DNA from: Riemerella columbina DSM 16469
GTDB lineage: Bacteria; Bacteroidota; Bacteroidia; Flavobacteriales; Weeksellaceae
Assembly (NCBI RefSeq): GCF_000374405.1
Contig: NZ_KB894220.1
Coordinates: forward strand, 1-47,960
Length of the DNA stretch: 47,960 nucleotides
Direction of reading: 5' to 3'
In this document: one piece after another, positions 7,698 to 16,593 of the stretch
How the letters are laid out: every line of letters starts with the position of its first letter
Numbering within the stretch: the first letter of the stretch is position 1
Notes under the pieces: model-generated
What the model was told of the DNA's origin: nothing
Databases searched by the model: none
Seen by the model: only the letters and a program-made list of their open reading frames with translations
Made by a program: the position numbers and the translations under genes

Positions 7698-8665
7698 AAA
7701 AGCTTCTTTTTATTTCACCTGATTACTATGGATTTAATGAAGTGGTTTATGACGGATTGAAAAAATACTCGGGTATGAAGGTTACTCATGTTATAAGTGC
7801 CTATACGCAGAGGTATAAATATAAAAATGCCGGTGAGCGTATTCAGAACTTTTTTATGAAAACTTTTTTGAACAGAAACTTAAAAGACGAAAAACAATAT
7901 ACCGAGTTAAATAAGATAATTCATAATAACTATAGCTATGACCAGATTATTGTAAATCGACCTGATGTGCTGTCTAAAGAGAATCTGTCTAAGTTGAGGC
8001 TAAAAACTGAATGTTTAAAAGCTTTTTTTTGGGATAGTATTGATAAGATTCCAAAACAGATAGACACTATTTCTTATTTTGATCAATGTTTCAGCTTTGA
8101 TGCTTCAGATTGCAATACTTATGGCTTTATAAAGAATCAAAATTTTTTCTTTGCAGAGCAACTTGGAAACTCTGAGCGTGATATTATTTATGATGCTTTA
8201 TTCTGGGGAACAGAGGATAAACGGATAGATAAACTAATCTTTCTATTAGATTATCTTAATTCCAACGGTATCTCTGCAAGAGCTATTTTGTACAATCATT
8301 TGAGTGGAGCAGAAAAAATTCATGAACAGTCTAGATATATTACTACTACTAACGCTTTAGTGCCTTTTTCAGAATCATATAAGATAAGTAATAGGTCTAA
8401 AATATTGATAGATTTGGCGCATGATAATCAAAGAGGGCTTTCTTTTAGACCCTTTGAGGCGTTAGGATTGCAAAAGAAACTCATTACAGATAATCCAAAC
8501 ATAAAACATTATGATTTTTATAACCAAAATAATATTTGTGTAATTGATTCAAACCATATTTTAATACCAAAAGAGTTTTTTACTACTCCTTATGAACCAG
8601 TTGATCCCAAAATTGTTGAACAATACACTTTAAAACAATGGGTTCATACTTTAATAAATAACTAA
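7694..8665 (+). CDS. Polysaccharide biosynthesis protein, paralogue B
   Basis: 323 residues, a tandem relative of the preceding gene. Conserved: RPDVLSKENL (RPDLFSETVL in A), AFFWDSIDKIPKQ (GYQWDGMRRFPL in A), the FDQCFSFD segment, and GLSFRPFEALGLQKKLITDN. The Trp-Asp pair and the GLSFR block are the best candidates for active-site residues. The two copies are diverged, so they probably add different residues in one glycan. The start overlaps the upstream gene by 4 bases; the stop shares one base with the next start. Confidence 0.6.
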   Translation: MKKLLFISPDYYGFNEVVYDGLKKYSGMKVTHVISAYTQRYKYKNAGERIQNFFMKTFLNRNLKDEKQYTELNKIIHNNYSYDQIIVNRPDVLSKENLSKLRLKTECLKAFFWDSIDKIPKQIDTISYFDQCFSFDASDCNTYGFIKNQNFFFAEQLGNSERDIIYDALFWGTEDKRIDKLIFLLDYLNSNGISARAILYNHLSGAEKIHEQSRYITTTNALVPFSESYKISNRSKILIDLAHDNQRGLSFRPFEALGLQKKLITDNPNIKHYDFYNQNNICVIDSNHILIPKEFFTTPYEPVDPKIVEQYTLKQWVHTLINN

Positions 8666-9699
8666 TGAAATCAATCTATTTTTTTTGTCCATCTAATGAT
8701 AAGCCAACAGGCGGTGTAAAACAAATATACCGTCAAGTACAGATGTTAAACCAAATGAAATACAGAGCTTTTCTCTTGCTCAAAAAGAAGGAGAAGAGAA
8801 AAAATAGTTGGTATTCAAGTGGACATACTATATATAATTATAATATTTTCTTTAGTGTTTTAGAAAGTTTGGGGGCTAAGAAAAAAACTATTTTTAATAC
8901 AATTAAAAAAGTATTTAATAAAAGTAATGATACCATGATAGAGCCAGACGCTATTATAGTAATGCCAGAAATTTATGGTAAAAATATGCATAAAGCATTA
9001 GGGAGTAGGAAGTATGTGATTTTTAATCAGAATTGCTTTTATACATTTCAACATTATGGATTTGAATATGATAAAGATAATCCATATTTGAATACTAATT
9101 GCTTAGGTGTAATAGTGGCATCTGATGTAGCTTATGAATACTTAAAATATACTTTCCCCAATATTAATATTCAAAAAATTACATTAGGTATTGATGATAA
9201 GGTTTTTCATTATAGCTGTGATAAAAAAAAGAAAATTTGCTATATGCCTAGAAAATTGTCAGAGGATTCTGAGCAAATTATATGTATTTTAAAGGCAAAA
9301 TCTATTACCGAAGGTTGGGAGTTGTGTGCCTTGGATAACCTAGCGGAAGATGAAATCGCAAAACACATGAAAGAATCGGCTATCTTTTTATCTTTTAATC
9401 ATAGAGAAGGTTTTGGATTACCTCCTGTAGAAGCTATGGCTTGTGGATGTTGTGTAATTGGTTATGCTGGGCAGGCAGGAATAGAATATTTAGATTCTGA
9501 GTTTTCTTATCCTATACCAGACGGTGATGTCATTGCTTTTGTAAAAACAATAAAACAGGTGATTAGTTTATTTAATGAAAATGCAACATCCATTTTAGCA
9601 AAAGGGAAAAAAGCGTCAGAGTTCGTATTAGAGAAATATAGTTTAGATAATGAATTTGCAACGACTAAAAAGGCGTGGGAAAATCTTCTTAAAAATTAA
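8665..9699 (+). CDS. Glycosyltransferase, GT4-like (GT-B fold)
   Basis: 344 residues. The N-terminus SIYFFCPSNDKPTGGVKQIY is a typical GT-B opening with the acceptor-side GGV loop. The C-terminal half has SFNHREGFGLPPVEAMACGCCVIGY, the E-x7-E nucleotide-sugar motif of GT4-like enzymes. A C-terminal EKYSLDNEFATTKKAWENLL helix follows. It acts on the cytoplasmic side in surface glycan assembly. It is last of the forward run and ends 4 bases inside the convergent gene. Very A/T-rich, like its upstream neighbours, which suggests a transferred or fast-evolving glycan locus. Confidence 0.8.
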   Translation: MKSIYFFCPSNDKPTGGVKQIYRQVQMLNQMKYRAFLLLKKKEKRKNSWYSSGHTIYNYNIFFSVLESLGAKKKTIFNTIKKVFNKSNDTMIEPDAIIVMPEIYGKNMHKALGSRKYVIFNQNCFYTFQHYGFEYDKDNPYLNTNCLGVIVASDVAYEYLKYTFPNINIQKITLGIDDKVFHYSCDKKKKICYMPRKLSEDSEQIICILKAKSITEGWELCALDNLAEDEIAKHMKESAIFLSFNHREGFGLPPVEAMACGCCVIGYAGQAGIEYLDSEFSYPIPDGDVIAFVKTIKQVISLFNENATSILAKGKKASEFVLEKYSLDNEFATTKKAWENLLKN

Positions 9700-10631
9700 T
9701 TGATAGTTAATTCAAAATATTTTCTCAGTACTTTTAAACTACATAAATCTTCAATATCAGTATTCCAAAACTGTTGACAATATGTGTTTGCATTTTTAAT
9801 AATTTCTAAGCAAGCTTCAGGGTGGTTGATGTAAAAATCTAGTTGAGTTTCTAAATCAGAATAATCGGGTTTTATTTCGATATAATGTTTGCCACCTTCC
9901 AAAGTTCCTTCCATAAACCAAGTTTCAATAGTGGGTTTGGGCATTACCGCAATGGAATTAGAAGACATAATCCATTTAAGATTGCTAGCGACATCATTTC
10001 CTTGCAAACTTAGGATAAACTTATAATCTAAGTGTTTTTCAATAGATATTTTAGGCTTTACCCATTCAGGATTCCCCCCTTCGGTGTTGGTTTGTCCCAA
10101 ATCGCATAAGGGATGCCCAAAATATTGATTATAGAATTTAATACGATGATTTTGTACTATGGCACCACGCCCAATTAACAAATTTTTCTTTTGTTCAAAA
10201 GGTATATCATTTTTTATCCATACAAAATGACGAGCTTTATCAAGATTTAATAGAATGCTATTTTGATTATTATTAGAAATAGGTCTACTCTTTACAATGC
10301 TGGGAGTATTTGGAATATGCGTTACATCACCAAATTCAAAATCGAGAAACAAATTTTCATCAAAAAATCTAGCATATTCATAAGTATCAAAATAATAGGA
10401 TTTAGGAGTTATGGGGTGTCTTAAATCTTTTACTTTTATTTGGGCGTTTATTTTTGTAACTTCTTGTAAATTATTATAGTAATTAATTCGTTGGTCTAAA
10501 ATTTTTTTTTCATATTCCAAAATTGAGGCTTCTAATCGTGCTATCTCTTTATCCAAAATAGGTTTTGGTAACAGAAACCTCATATAGCTTCTTAGATAGT
10601 ATAGGGGTTTTAATACTTTAATGACTTTCAT
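9696..10631 (-). CDS. GT90-like (CAP10/LpsA family) glycosyltransferase
   Basis: 311 residues. The N-terminal ~55 residues are a basic amphipathic/coiled stretch (KEIARLEASILEYEKKIL). The rest carries LGQTNTEGGNPEWVKPKIS, HLDYKFILSLQGNDVASNLKW and MSSNSIAVMPKPTIETWF. These are the landmarks of the CAP10/LpsA family, which transfer xylose or glucose onto LPS core or capsule. It converges on the GT4-like gene with a 4-base overlap and follows the cupin gene by 9 bases on the same strand, so those two form an operon. Confidence 0.8.
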   Translation of the reverse strand: MKVIKVLKPLYYLRSYMRFLLPKPILDKEIARLEASILEYEKKILDQRINYYNNLQEVTKINAQIKVKDLRHPITPKSYYFDTYEYARFFDENLFLDFEFGDVTHIPNTPSIVKSRPISNNNQNSILLNLDKARHFVWIKNDIPFEQKKNLLIGRGAIVQNHRIKFYNQYFGHPLCDLGQTNTEGGNPEWVKPKISIEKHLDYKFILSLQGNDVASNLKWIMSSNSIAVMPKPTIETWFMEGTLEGGKHYIEIKPDYSDLETQLDFYINHPEACLEIIKNANTYCQQFWNTDIEDLCSLKVLRKYFELTIN

Positions 10632-10640
10632 TTATCCAGA

Positions 10641-10982
10641 TTATTGTCTTGAATAGTCGTCTTGTAGACGGATGATATCGTCTTCCCCAAAATAAGTACC
10701 CATTTGTACCTCAATGAAAATAAGCACATCCTCACCCACATTTTTTATTCTATGTTTGGCGCCTAGAGGAATCAATACGGTATCGCCATATTCATAAATT
10801 GTATCAATGCCATCTAACGTCACTTGGGCAGTTCCTTGGATAATGGTCCAAGTTTCTTGTCTTTTATGATGGTATTGATAGGAAAGTCGATGTCCTGGTA
10901 GAACCTCTATTCTTTTTAGCTTGTAGTGTGGTTCATCTGCCAAAACATAATATTTGCCCCATGGTCTTTCGCCTATTTCCAT
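10641..10982 (-). CDS. Mannose-6-phosphate isomerase type II-like cupin
   Basis: 113 residues, a single cupin barrel. RPWGKYYVL at the start, then KRIEVLPGHRLSYQYHHKRQE and GDTVLIPLGAKHRIKN carry the metal-binding His/Glu set of the C-terminal isomerase domain of ManC/GMP-PMI proteins. The nucleotidyltransferase half is absent, so it is a free-standing domain. It probably supplies or balances hexose phosphates for the adjacent glycan genes. Upstream is a TAATTTTG element. The role as sugar isomerase rather than a regulator is inferred from the family. Confidence 0.8.
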   Translation of the reverse strand: MEIGERPWGKYYVLADEPHYKLKRIEVLPGHRLSYQYHHKRQETWTIIQGTAQVTLDGIDTIYEYGDTVLIPLGAKHRIKNVGEDVLIFIEVQMGTYFGEDDIIRLQDDYSRQ

Positions 10983-11005
10983 AATTGTCTTAAATTTATT
11001 GACAG

Positions 11006-11013
11006 CAAAATTA
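11006..11013 (-). promoter_or_regulatory. -7 element of the cupin/GT90 operon
   Basis: On the minus strand this reads TAATTTTG (TAnnTTTG), 23 bases before the cupin start. No clear TTG at -33. Confidence 0.5.
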
Positions 11014-11048
11014 TAAATTTTTAACCATTAAAAAACCTTTATTTTCTG

Positions 11049-11056
11049 TAAATTTG
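11049..11056 (+). promoter_or_regulatory. -7 element of gltX
   Basis: TAAATTTG, 40 bases before the gltX ATG, divergent from the cupin promoter. No clear TTG at -33. Confidence 0.5.
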
Positions 11057-11096
11057 CGTTTTTAAAAGATTTTAACATCAAAAAACCAATTCTGTT

Positions 11097-12608
11097 ATGG
11101 ATAAAGTTCGTGTTCGTTTTGCCCCAAGTCCTACGGGGGCTTTGCATTTAGGCGGTGTAAGGACGGCGTTATATGATTATTTATTTGCTAAAAATCAAGG
11201 CGGCGATTTTGTGCTAAGGATTGAAGATACCGATACAGCACGATATGTGGAAGGTGCAGAAGATTATATTATGGAAGCGCTAGAATGGTGCGGCATTATC
11301 CCAGATGAAAGTCCAAAGCACGGCGGAAATTATGGACCTTATCGCCAATCAGAGCGTAGAGCCATTTATGACCAATATACTCAAGATATTCTAAAGACAG
11401 ATTATGCGTATTTGGCTTTTGATACCCCTGAAGAGCTAGACGCCATACGAAAAGAATACGAAGCCAGAGGCGAGGTTTTTGCCTATAACCATATTACAAG
11501 AAATCAACTTAAAAACAGCATCAGCTTATCAAAAGAAGAGGTAGAGGAATTACTATCTAAGCAAACTCCTTATGTGGTAAGATTTAAGATGCCTATGGAT
11601 AGAGTCATTAGCCTAGAGGATATTATTCGCGGGAATTTCAGTGTAAACACAAATGATTTAGACGATAAAGTCTTGGTGAAAAATGATGGTATGCCGACTT
11701 ATCACTTTGCTAATATTATTGATGACCACGAAATGAAAATTACCCATGTGATTCGTGGGGAAGAGTGGTTGCCGTCTATGGCACTACATACTTTGCTTTA
11801 TGAAGCCATGGGTTGGGAAGCACCGCAATTTGCACATTTATCATTAATTCTAAAACCAGAAGGCAAGGGTAAACTAAGCAAAAGAGATGGGGCTAAGTTT
11901 GGCTTTCCCGTATTTCCATTAGATTTTAAAGACCCAGAAAGCGGCGAGGTTTGGAAAGGTTATCGCGAATCGGGGTATTTTTCTGATGCATTTATCAATA
12001 TGGTGGCGCTATTGGGGTGGACACCTTCCGAAGATAAGGAAATTTTATCTATGCAAGACATGATTAACGAGTTTGATTTGCATAAAGTCCATAAAGCAGG
12101 GGCGAGATTTAGTTTAGATAAAGCCAGATGGTTCAATCATCAATACTTACAGAAAAAATCTAATGAGGAGCTGTTATCAGACTTAAAAGCTTTAGAAAGC
12201 GTTAACTTAGAAGGTGTTTCTGATGAAACTTTACTTAAAGTAATTGGCTTAATGAAAGAGCGTGCTACTTTTGTAAAAGATATTTATGAGGAAGGGCGTT
12301 TCTTCTTTGAAGCGCCTACGAGCTATGATGAAAAAGGAGTAAAAAAAGCATGGAAAGGCGATGTAAAACTGACTATGACTCAACTGGCAACGGCTTTAGA
12401 AACAACAGAGTTTACACCAGCGCATATTAAAGAAAGCCTTCATTCCTTTGCGGAAGCTAACGGTTTAGGTATGGGTAAAGTGATGATGCCGCTAAGGTTG
12501 ACTTTAGTTGGTGAACTAAAAGGTCCCGATGTTCCAGATTTAATGGCGATTATCGGTAAACAAGAAAGTTTAAATAGAATTCATAAGGCATTAGAAGTTT
12601 TGGATTAA
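11097..12608 (+). CDS. gltX: Glutamyl-tRNA synthetase
   Basis: 503 residues, class I aminoacyl-tRNA synthetase that charges tRNA-Glu. The HIGH-type signature is APSPTGALHLGG (residues 9-20), the catalytic core has FVLRIEDTD, and the KMSKS-type loop is GKLSKRDGA near residue 260. A helical anticodon-binding C-terminus follows. It carries the insertion with GYRESGYFSDAFINMVALLGW seen in the family. Length is normal. It diverges from the polysaccharide genes and is monocistronic or read through to accA; each has its own -7 element. Confidence 0.97.
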   Translation: MDKVRVRFAPSPTGALHLGGVRTALYDYLFAKNQGGDFVLRIEDTDTARYVEGAEDYIMEALEWCGIIPDESPKHGGNYGPYRQSERRAIYDQYTQDILKTDYAYLAFDTPEELDAIRKEYEARGEVFAYNHITRNQLKNSISLSKEEVEELLSKQTPYVVRFKMPMDRVISLEDIIRGNFSVNTNDLDDKVLVKNDGMPTYHFANIIDDHEMKITHVIRGEEWLPSMALHTLLYEAMGWEAPQFAHLSLILKPEGKGKLSKRDGAKFGFPVFPLDFKDPESGEVWKGYRESGYFSDAFINMVALLGWTPSEDKEILSMQDMINEFDLHKVHKAGARFSLDKARWFNHQYLQKKSNEELLSDLKALESVNLEGVSDETLLKVIGLMKERATFVKDIYEEGRFFFEAPTSYDEKGVKKAWKGDVKLTMTQLATALETTEFTPAHIKESLHSFAEANGLGMGKVMMPLRLTLVGELKGPDVPDLMAIIGKQESLNRIHKALEVLD

Positions 12609-12643
12609 TATTTAATCTGAATCATCAATTTGAAAAAAATTAC

Positions 12644-12651
12644 TAAATTTG
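12644..12651 (+). promoter_or_regulatory. -7 element of accA
   Basis: TAAATTTG, 23 bases before the accA ATG. Confidence 0.5.
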
Positions 12652-12674
12652 AAACTTTAACAGACCTTTAAACT

Positions 12675-13631
12675 ATGGAATATTTAGAATTTGAAACCCC
12701 GATAAAAGAGCTGATGGAGCAATACGAAAAGTGTTCGTTAGTAGGAGAAGAAAGCGGTGTAGATATGAAAATGGCGTGTAGCCAGATAGAAGATAAGATC
12801 ATCGAAAAGAAAAAAGAAATTTATGGTAATCTAACCCCGTGGCAAAGGGTGCAGTTATCTCGTCATCCAGACCGTCCTTATACTTTAGATTATATCAAAG
12901 GGGTTGCCGATGAGGGGAGTTTTGTAGAACTTCACGGCGATAGAAACTTTGCCGATGATGCCGCTATGGTGGGAGGATTAGCCAAAATAGATGGTCAATC
13001 TGTGATGCTGATTGGCACCCAAAAAGGAAGAACCACTAAGGAAAGACAATTCCGAAGATTTGGAATGAGTAACCCCGAAGGTTATAGAAAAGCACTAAGG
13101 CTAATGAAATTGGCAGAGAAATTTAATATTCCTGTGGTCACTTTTATTGATACCCCAGGGGCTTATCCAGGATTAGAAGCGGAAGAGCGTGGACAAGGCG
13201 AGGCTATTGCAAGAAATATTTTCGAGATGTGCCAACTCAAAACGCCTATTTTCTGCTATATCATTGGCGAAGGTGCGAGTGGTGGCGCGTTGGGTATTGG
13301 CGTGGGTAATAAAGTGTATATGATGGAAAACTCTTGGTATTCAGTGATTTCGCCAGAAAACTGTTCGGCAATTCTTTGGAGAAATTGGGAACACAAAGAG
13401 GAAGCCGCTTCAACCATGAAACTAACTGCACAAGATTCATTAAAAGAAAAAATCATAGACGGTATTATAGAAGAGCCGCTAGGAGGCGCACACTACGACC
13501 CAAGTGTGGCATTTAATAATGTAAAATCTTCTATTCTTAATAATATTAAAGCCTTTAGAAAATTCTCTGGTAAAGAACTGGAAGAACAGCGACAAGAGAA
13601 ATTTATTGCGATGGGGCAGTACAAAGGATAA
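12675..13631 (+). CDS. accA: Acetyl-CoA carboxylase carboxyltransferase subunit alpha
   Basis: 318 residues. With AccD it transfers the carboxyl group from biotin to acetyl-CoA, the first step of fatty acid synthesis. Visible: [34 protein letters not shown], the crotonase-like core [39 protein letters not shown] and the closing [13 protein letters not shown]. Length matches the usual ~317. The gene before is gltX and the next is an OmpA-family lipoprotein 30 bases on; no terminator is seen between. Confidence 0.97.
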   Translation: MEYLEFETPIKELMEQYEKCSLVGEESGVDMKMACSQIEDKIIEKKKEIYGNLTPWQRVQLSRHPDRPYTLDYIKGVADEGSFVELHGDRNFADDAAMVGGLAKIDGQSVMLIGTQKGRTTKERQFRRFGMSNPEGYRKALRLMKLAEKFNIPVVTFIDTPGAYPGLEAEERGQGEAIARNIFEMCQLKTPIFCYIIGEGASGGALGIGVGNKVYMMENSWYSVISPENCSAILWRNWEHKEEAASTMKLTAQDSLKEKIIDGIIEEPLGGAHYDPSVAFNNVKSSILNNIKAFRKFSGKELEEQRQEKFIAMGQYKG

Positions 13632-13661
13632 TTATACAATAAACACTAAAACAAAAATATA

Positions 13662-14498
13662 ATGAAATTAACAAAAGTTTTCACATTAGGAGCGGTGGCA
13701 CTAGCGCTGACTTCGTGTGTGAGTAAAAAACAATTCGATGCACTGAATCTAAATTATAAAAGTTGTTTAGAAAGTGCAGCTGAGCGTCAAAGAGAAATTC
13801 AAGATTTAAAATCGGCTAACGCAGGACTTACCAGCCAAAACGATTTATTAAATCGTCAAAACGATGCGTTAAAATCTTCTCTAGATGCGTGTTTATCTAA
13901 TAGTGGTAAATCTTCGGCGAATATTGATAAATTGGTTGGCGAAATTAACGCCTCTAATGCTTATATCAAACAATTGATTTCTACCAACGCCAAAAACGAT
14001 AGTTTAAATTTAGCTTTGTCTAATAAACTCAAGCGTTCTTTGGATAATGTAGCCGACCAAGATGTTCAGGTTAAAGTGTTAAAAGGTGTGGTTATGATTT
14101 CTCTATCGGATAAAATGTTATACAAGACGGGAGATTATAATGTACAGCCTTCTGCACAGGAAGTCTTAGGAAAAGTAGCAAAAGTCATCAACGATTATGA
14201 TAAATATTCAGTGTTGATTGAAGGAAACACAGATAATGTGCCTTTAAACTCCAGCAACTTACCGAAAGACAACTGGGATTTATCAGCACTTAGAGCAACG
14301 GCAGTTGCCAAAATATTACAAAATCAGTTTGGTGTAGACCCGTCTAGAATTACGGCAGGTGGGCGTAGCGAATACAACCCTAAAACGACCAATATGAGCG
14401 TATCGGGTAGAGCAGAGAACCGTAGAACGGAAATTATCATTATGCCAAAACTAGATGAGTTTATGAAACTAATGAACATTGCACCCGTTAAAAAATAA
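13662..14498 (+). CDS. OmpA-family peptidoglycan-associated lipoprotein
   Basis: 278 residues. A short signal peptide ends in a lipobox, LALTSC (Cys19), so it is lipidated and envelope-bound. Residues about 25-130 form an Asn/Ser-rich coiled coil. The C-terminal OmpA domain has LIEGNTDNVPLN, WDLSALRATAVAKIL and AGGRSEYNP plus RAENRRTEIIIMPK, the residues that bind the diaminopimelate of peptidoglycan. It likely tethers the outer membrane to the wall. A terminator follows. Confidence 0.9.
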   Translation: MKLTKVFTLGAVALALTSCVSKKQFDALNLNYKSCLESAAERQREIQDLKSANAGLTSQNDLLNRQNDALKSSLDACLSNSGKSSANIDKLVGEINASNAYIKQLISTNAKNDSLNLALSNKLKRSLDNVADQDVQVKVLKGVVMISLSDKMLYKTGDYNVQPSAQEVLGKVAKVINDYDKYSVLIEGNTDNVPLNSSNLPKDNWDLSALRATAVAKILQNQFGVDPSRITAGGRSEYNPKTTNMSVSGRAENRRTEIIIMPKLDEFMKLMNIAPVKK

Positions 14499-14523
14499 GC
14501 TTTTTTAGCAAAAGATAGATAAG

Positions 14524-14556
14524 CCTCACAGCCATATTGGGTTTGTGAGGTTTTTT
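14524..14556 (+). terminator. Terminator after the OmpA-family gene
   Basis: CCTCACA (14524-14530) pairs with TGTGAGG (14544-14550), followed by six T. It separates the envelope gene from the toxin-antitoxin pair. Confidence 0.8.
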
Positions 14557-14572
14557 CTTTCTGAAATTTATT

Positions 14573-14580
14573 TATCTTTG
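14573..14580 (+). promoter_or_regulatory. -7 element overlapping the mntA start region
   Basis: TATCTTTG ends only 4 bases before the mntA ATG (14585), so the expected RNA start is at or next to the start codon; the transcript would be leaderless or nearly so. Confidence 0.5.
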
Positions 14581-14584
14581 TACT

Positions 14585-14887
14585 ATGTTAGTCCAAGAGT
14601 TTCAAAGTACCACATTAAACGACTTATGTAGAATACATAAGGTTAAGGATTTGTTTGTATTTGGCTCGGTGCTTACGCCAGATTTTAACGAGAGTAGTGA
14701 TATAGACTTTTTGGTGAAGTTTCAGGACATGGATTTACATCAGTATTTTGATAATTTTCTTTCTTTAAAGGAGAGCTTAGAGCAATTATTTAAAAGGAAA
14801 GTAGATTTAGTAGAGCAACAAACTTTAAAGAATCCCATTTTAATCCAATCGATTAACCAAACAAAACAGCCTGTCTATGTCTCATAA
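14585..14887 (+). CDS. mntA: MntA-type nucleotidyltransferase antitoxin
   Basis: 100 residues, a minimal nucleotidyltransferase. The motif GSX10DXD is exact: G27-S28 then D39 and D41 in SSDIDFLV. In MntA/HepT modules this enzyme adds AMP to a tyrosine of HepT and so inactivates the toxin. It overlaps hepT by 11 bases, which couples their translation. The closest alternative is a general MNT domain with no toxin partner, unlikely given hepT next door. A -7 element lies directly before the ATG. Confidence 0.82.
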   Translation: MLVQEFQSTTLNDLCRIHKVKDLFVFGSVLTPDFNESSDIDFLVKFQDMDLHQYFDNFLSLKESLEQLFKRKVDLVEQQTLKNPILIQSINQTKQPVYVS

Positions 14888-15227
14888 AGTAGAAAAATAT
14901 CTTTACGATATATCCAACTCTATTGAAGAGATAGAGTCTTTTTTTAATACGATACCTAAAGATTTTTTTTCGTATATACAAAATGTAATGCTCAAAAGAG
15001 CGGTTGAACGGAATTTAGAGATTATAGGTGAAGCGGTTAATAAGATAATTAAATTAGACCCTACTTATTTAGAAAATATTTCAGAGGCACGCTCTATCAT
15101 TGGGTTAAGAAACTTGATTATTCATGCTTACGATAATATTTCCGATGAAAATATATGGGCGATTTTAATTAATCATTTACCAAAACTAAAATCAGAAGTA
15201 GAACAACTATTGAAAGAAAATTTATGA
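14877..15227 (+). CDS. hepT: HepT-like ribonuclease toxin
   Basis: 116 residues, all-helical, DUF86/HepT family. The catalytic RX4HXY motif reads RNLIIHAY (R78, H83, Y85), with Y85 the expected AMPylation site. Upstream, RAVERNLEIIGEAV is the conserved helix of the family. HEPN RNases of this type cleave RNA and stop growth when free of MntA. Both catalytic residues and the target tyrosine are present, so the toxin looks active. It overlaps the following O-methyltransferase by 4 bases (ATGA). Confidence 0.85.
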   Translation: MSHKVEKYLYDISNSIEEIESFFNTIPKDFFSYIQNVMLKRAVERNLEIIGEAVNKIIKLDPTYLENISEARSIIGLRNLIIHAYDNISDENIWAILINHLPKLKSEVEQLLKENL

Positions 15228-15871
15228 GTTTTTTTGAAGAACAATGCCCAGAAATGGATCGCTATTTGGAAGATCATGTGTCCCAAGAGCCAGCGCTTTT
15301 AAAACGGTTAAGGAAAGAAACCTACCAAAAAACTACTCAGCCACATATGATTTCTGGCTATCAGCAGGGGCGTTTGTTAAGTATCATTTCTAAACTTTTA
15401 CGCCCAAAATCTATTTTAGAAATAGGAACATTTACGGGTTATGCTACGCTTTGTATGGCAGAAGGTTTAGCCACGGGTGGCACTATTACCACATTAGATA
15501 TTAATGAAGATTTAGCCTATTTACCGAAAAAATATTTTACCGAAAGCGAATATGCTTCTCAAATAAAATTTAAGTTAGAAAATGCCGTAGAGTTTTTAGA
15601 ACATACTACCGAGACCTACGATTTAGTTTTTATAGACGCCGATAAAGAAAACTATGTACAGTATTTTGAACTAGTGAAGCCTAAACTCAATTCTGGCGGC
15701 GTGCTGATGTTTGATAATGTATTGTGGTATGGTAAAGTTTTAGATGAAAATCCTAAGAAAAAATCTACGCTCAACATCAAACAACTCAATCAACGATTAG
15801 CAGAAGATCCCGATTTTGAAAACCTTATCTTACCATTGCGAGATGGTTTAAATTTAGCCCTTAAAAAATAA
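15224..15871 (+). CDS. SAM-dependent O-methyltransferase (class I, caffeoyl-CoA-OMT-like)
   Basis: 215 residues. The SAM-binding motif I is ILEIGTFTGYATLCMAEGL. Then TITTLDINEDLA, a metal-binding DLVFIDADKENYVQYF and VLMFDNVLWYGKV identify a divalent-metal O-methyltransferase of the family that includes catechol and caffeoyl-CoA methyltransferases. The bacterial substrate is unknown. Start overlaps the hepT stop; the next gene begins 8 bases on, which places it in a housekeeping run to waaA into which the toxin pair has become coupled. Confidence 0.85.
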   Translation: MSFFEEQCPEMDRYLEDHVSQEPALLKRLRKETYQKTTQPHMISGYQQGRLLSIISKLLRPKSILEIGTFTGYATLCMAEGLATGGTITTLDINEDLAYLPKKYFTESEYASQIKFKLENAVEFLEHTTETYDLVFIDADKENYVQYFELVKPKLNSGGVLMFDNVLWYGKVLDENPKKKSTLNIKQLNQRLAEDPDFENLILPLRDGLNLALKK

Positions 15872-15879
15872 TCTACCTT

Positions 15880-16593
15880 ATGAAAAAAGCCATTGCCCAA
15901 GTTTCTGTTGTTCCCGTGCGTTCGGATAAATCGGATAAAGCCGAAATGGTCACGCAAATGTTGTATGGAGAATCTGCGGATGTTCTGGAAGTTCAAGCCA
16001 ATTGGACAAAAATTAAAATGCACTTCGATGACTACGAAGGTTGGGTAGATACCAAGCAACTCAAAGTTGTTTCTGATGAATTTTTGGAACAACGCAAGAT
16101 AACTTTAGTGGCTCAACCTTATAAAGTGGTAACTACAGGTAGCGGGACGATACTTTTATCTATAGGGGCTGAGGTGGAGTCGGATAAAGCTTTTGATGGA
16201 ACGGAAACGAAAAGGGAAACACTTGGGCTGTTGGCAAGGCAATTTGAAAATGTTCCTTACTTATGGGGTGGTCGCAGTTTTTTCGGAATTGATTGCAGCG
16301 GATTTACCCAATTGGTATATAAAGTCAATGGTGTTTCTATTCCTCGAGATGCCTATCAACAAGCAGAACAAGGTGTGGTATTAGATTTTATAGAAGAAGC
16401 CCAATTGGGCGATTTAGCCTTTTTTGAAAATGAAGAGGGGTACATTCATCATGTAGGAATGATGCTGGAAGACAACAAAATCATCCATGCCCATGGCAAA
16501 GTTAGAATAGATGTTTTAGATTCTATCGGAATTTTTAATCAAGAGCAAAATAAACATACGCATAAACTTAGGTTTATTAAAACCCTATTATAA
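15880..16593 (+). CDS. NlpC/P60 family peptidoglycan endopeptidase with SH3-like domain
   Basis: 237 residues. The first ~80 form a bacterial SH3 domain (AQVSVVPVRSDKSDKAEMV, WVDTKQLKV). The catalytic part has FGIDCSGFTQLVYKVNG with the nucleophile Cys near residue 138, and GYIHHVGMM with the His near 189. A final HAHGKVRID follows. These enzymes cut the D-gamma-Glu/diaminopimelate bond of muropeptides. There is no clear signal peptide, so it may act on recycled wall fragments in the cytosol. Its stop overlaps the next start by one base. Confidence 0.88.
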   Translation: MKKAIAQVSVVPVRSDKSDKAEMVTQMLYGESADVLEVQANWTKIKMHFDDYEGWVDTKQLKVVSDEFLEQRKITLVAQPYKVVTTGSGTILLSIGAEVESDKAFDGTETKRETLGLLARQFENVPYLWGGRSFFGIDCSGFTQLVYKVNGVSIPRDAYQQAEQGVVLDFIEEAQLGDLAFFENEEGYIHHVGMMLEDNKIIHAHGKVRIDVLDSIGIFNQEQNKHTHKLRFIKTLL

